Shown here in pieces: positions 60,409 through 64,000 of a DNA stretch of 64,000 bases (its first letter is position 1; each line of letters opens with the position of its first letter). Below the pieces are notes generated by a model, which saw only the letters and a list, made by a program, of their open reading frames with translations, was not told the origin of the DNA and did no database searches. The translations under genes and the position numbers were made by a program. Origin of the DNA: Anoplopoma fimbria (lineage: Eukaryota; Chordata; Actinopteri; Perciformes; Anoplopomatidae); contig NC_072456.1 in NCBI RefSeq assembly GCF_027596085.1, positions 13,902,744 through 13,966,743 of the forward strand, in the 5' to 3' direction.

Positions 60409-64000
<3,592 letters not shown>

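Overview
This is animal nuclear DNA, almost certainly from a teleost fish and probably a percomorph. It is AT-rich, with long repeat-filled introns, many (CA)n/(TA)n microsatellites and teleost-type interspersed repeats: L2-like tails, a CAGTGGCCACTTTATTAGGT element and an AGGGCTGCAACTAA element. Its exons have GT-AG borders and encode vertebrate proteins. There is no bacterial or phage gene organisation, no CRISPR array, no tRNA or rRNA gene, and no intact mobile-element protein.

Four protein-coding genes can be rebuilt with all joined reading frames intact. (1) arid3a, minus strand, has eight coding exons from 28615 down to 5425 (556 aa) and probably a non-coding first exon whose splice donor lies next to position 42564 in a CpG-rich promoter region. 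It encodes an ARID/REKLES transcription factor. (2) r3hdm4, minus strand, has eight coding exons from 53827 down to 48890 (255 aa) and contains the RxxxH signature of an R3H domain. (3) A plus-strand, three-exon gene at 55853-58774 encodes 322 aa that I do not recognise. (4) The last four exons of an ABCA1/ABCA7-class lipid transporter, minus strand, run from the right edge to 60409. Its long, basic, serine-rich C-tail ends in a PDZ-ligand motif. Its position suggests abca7.

Layout: 1-5424 is non-coding (arid3a 3' UTR and downstream flank). 5425-42.9 kb is arid3a, including introns of about 16.7 kb and 13.8 kb. 42.9-48.9 kb is a gene-free, repeat-rich gap. 48.9-54.05 kb is r3hdm4. 54.05-55.85 kb is a repeat-filled spacer between r3hdm4 and the divergent unknown gene. 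58.8-60.4 kb separates that gene from the convergent ABCA gene.

ARID3A, R3HDM4 and ABCA7 all lie in one block of human 19p13.3, so the window is a conserved neighbourhood. Its order and orientation differ from human, and no KISS1R-like exon is seen between arid3a and r3hdm4. The genes are not an operon, and nothing here shows a joint function. The points most worth checking are the unrecognised gene, the altered ABCA C-terminus, a roughly 100-bp TG repeat touching the splice donor of an ARID-domain exon, a convergent pair of CTCF-like motifs around arid3a, and a 494-bp inverted-repeat element.
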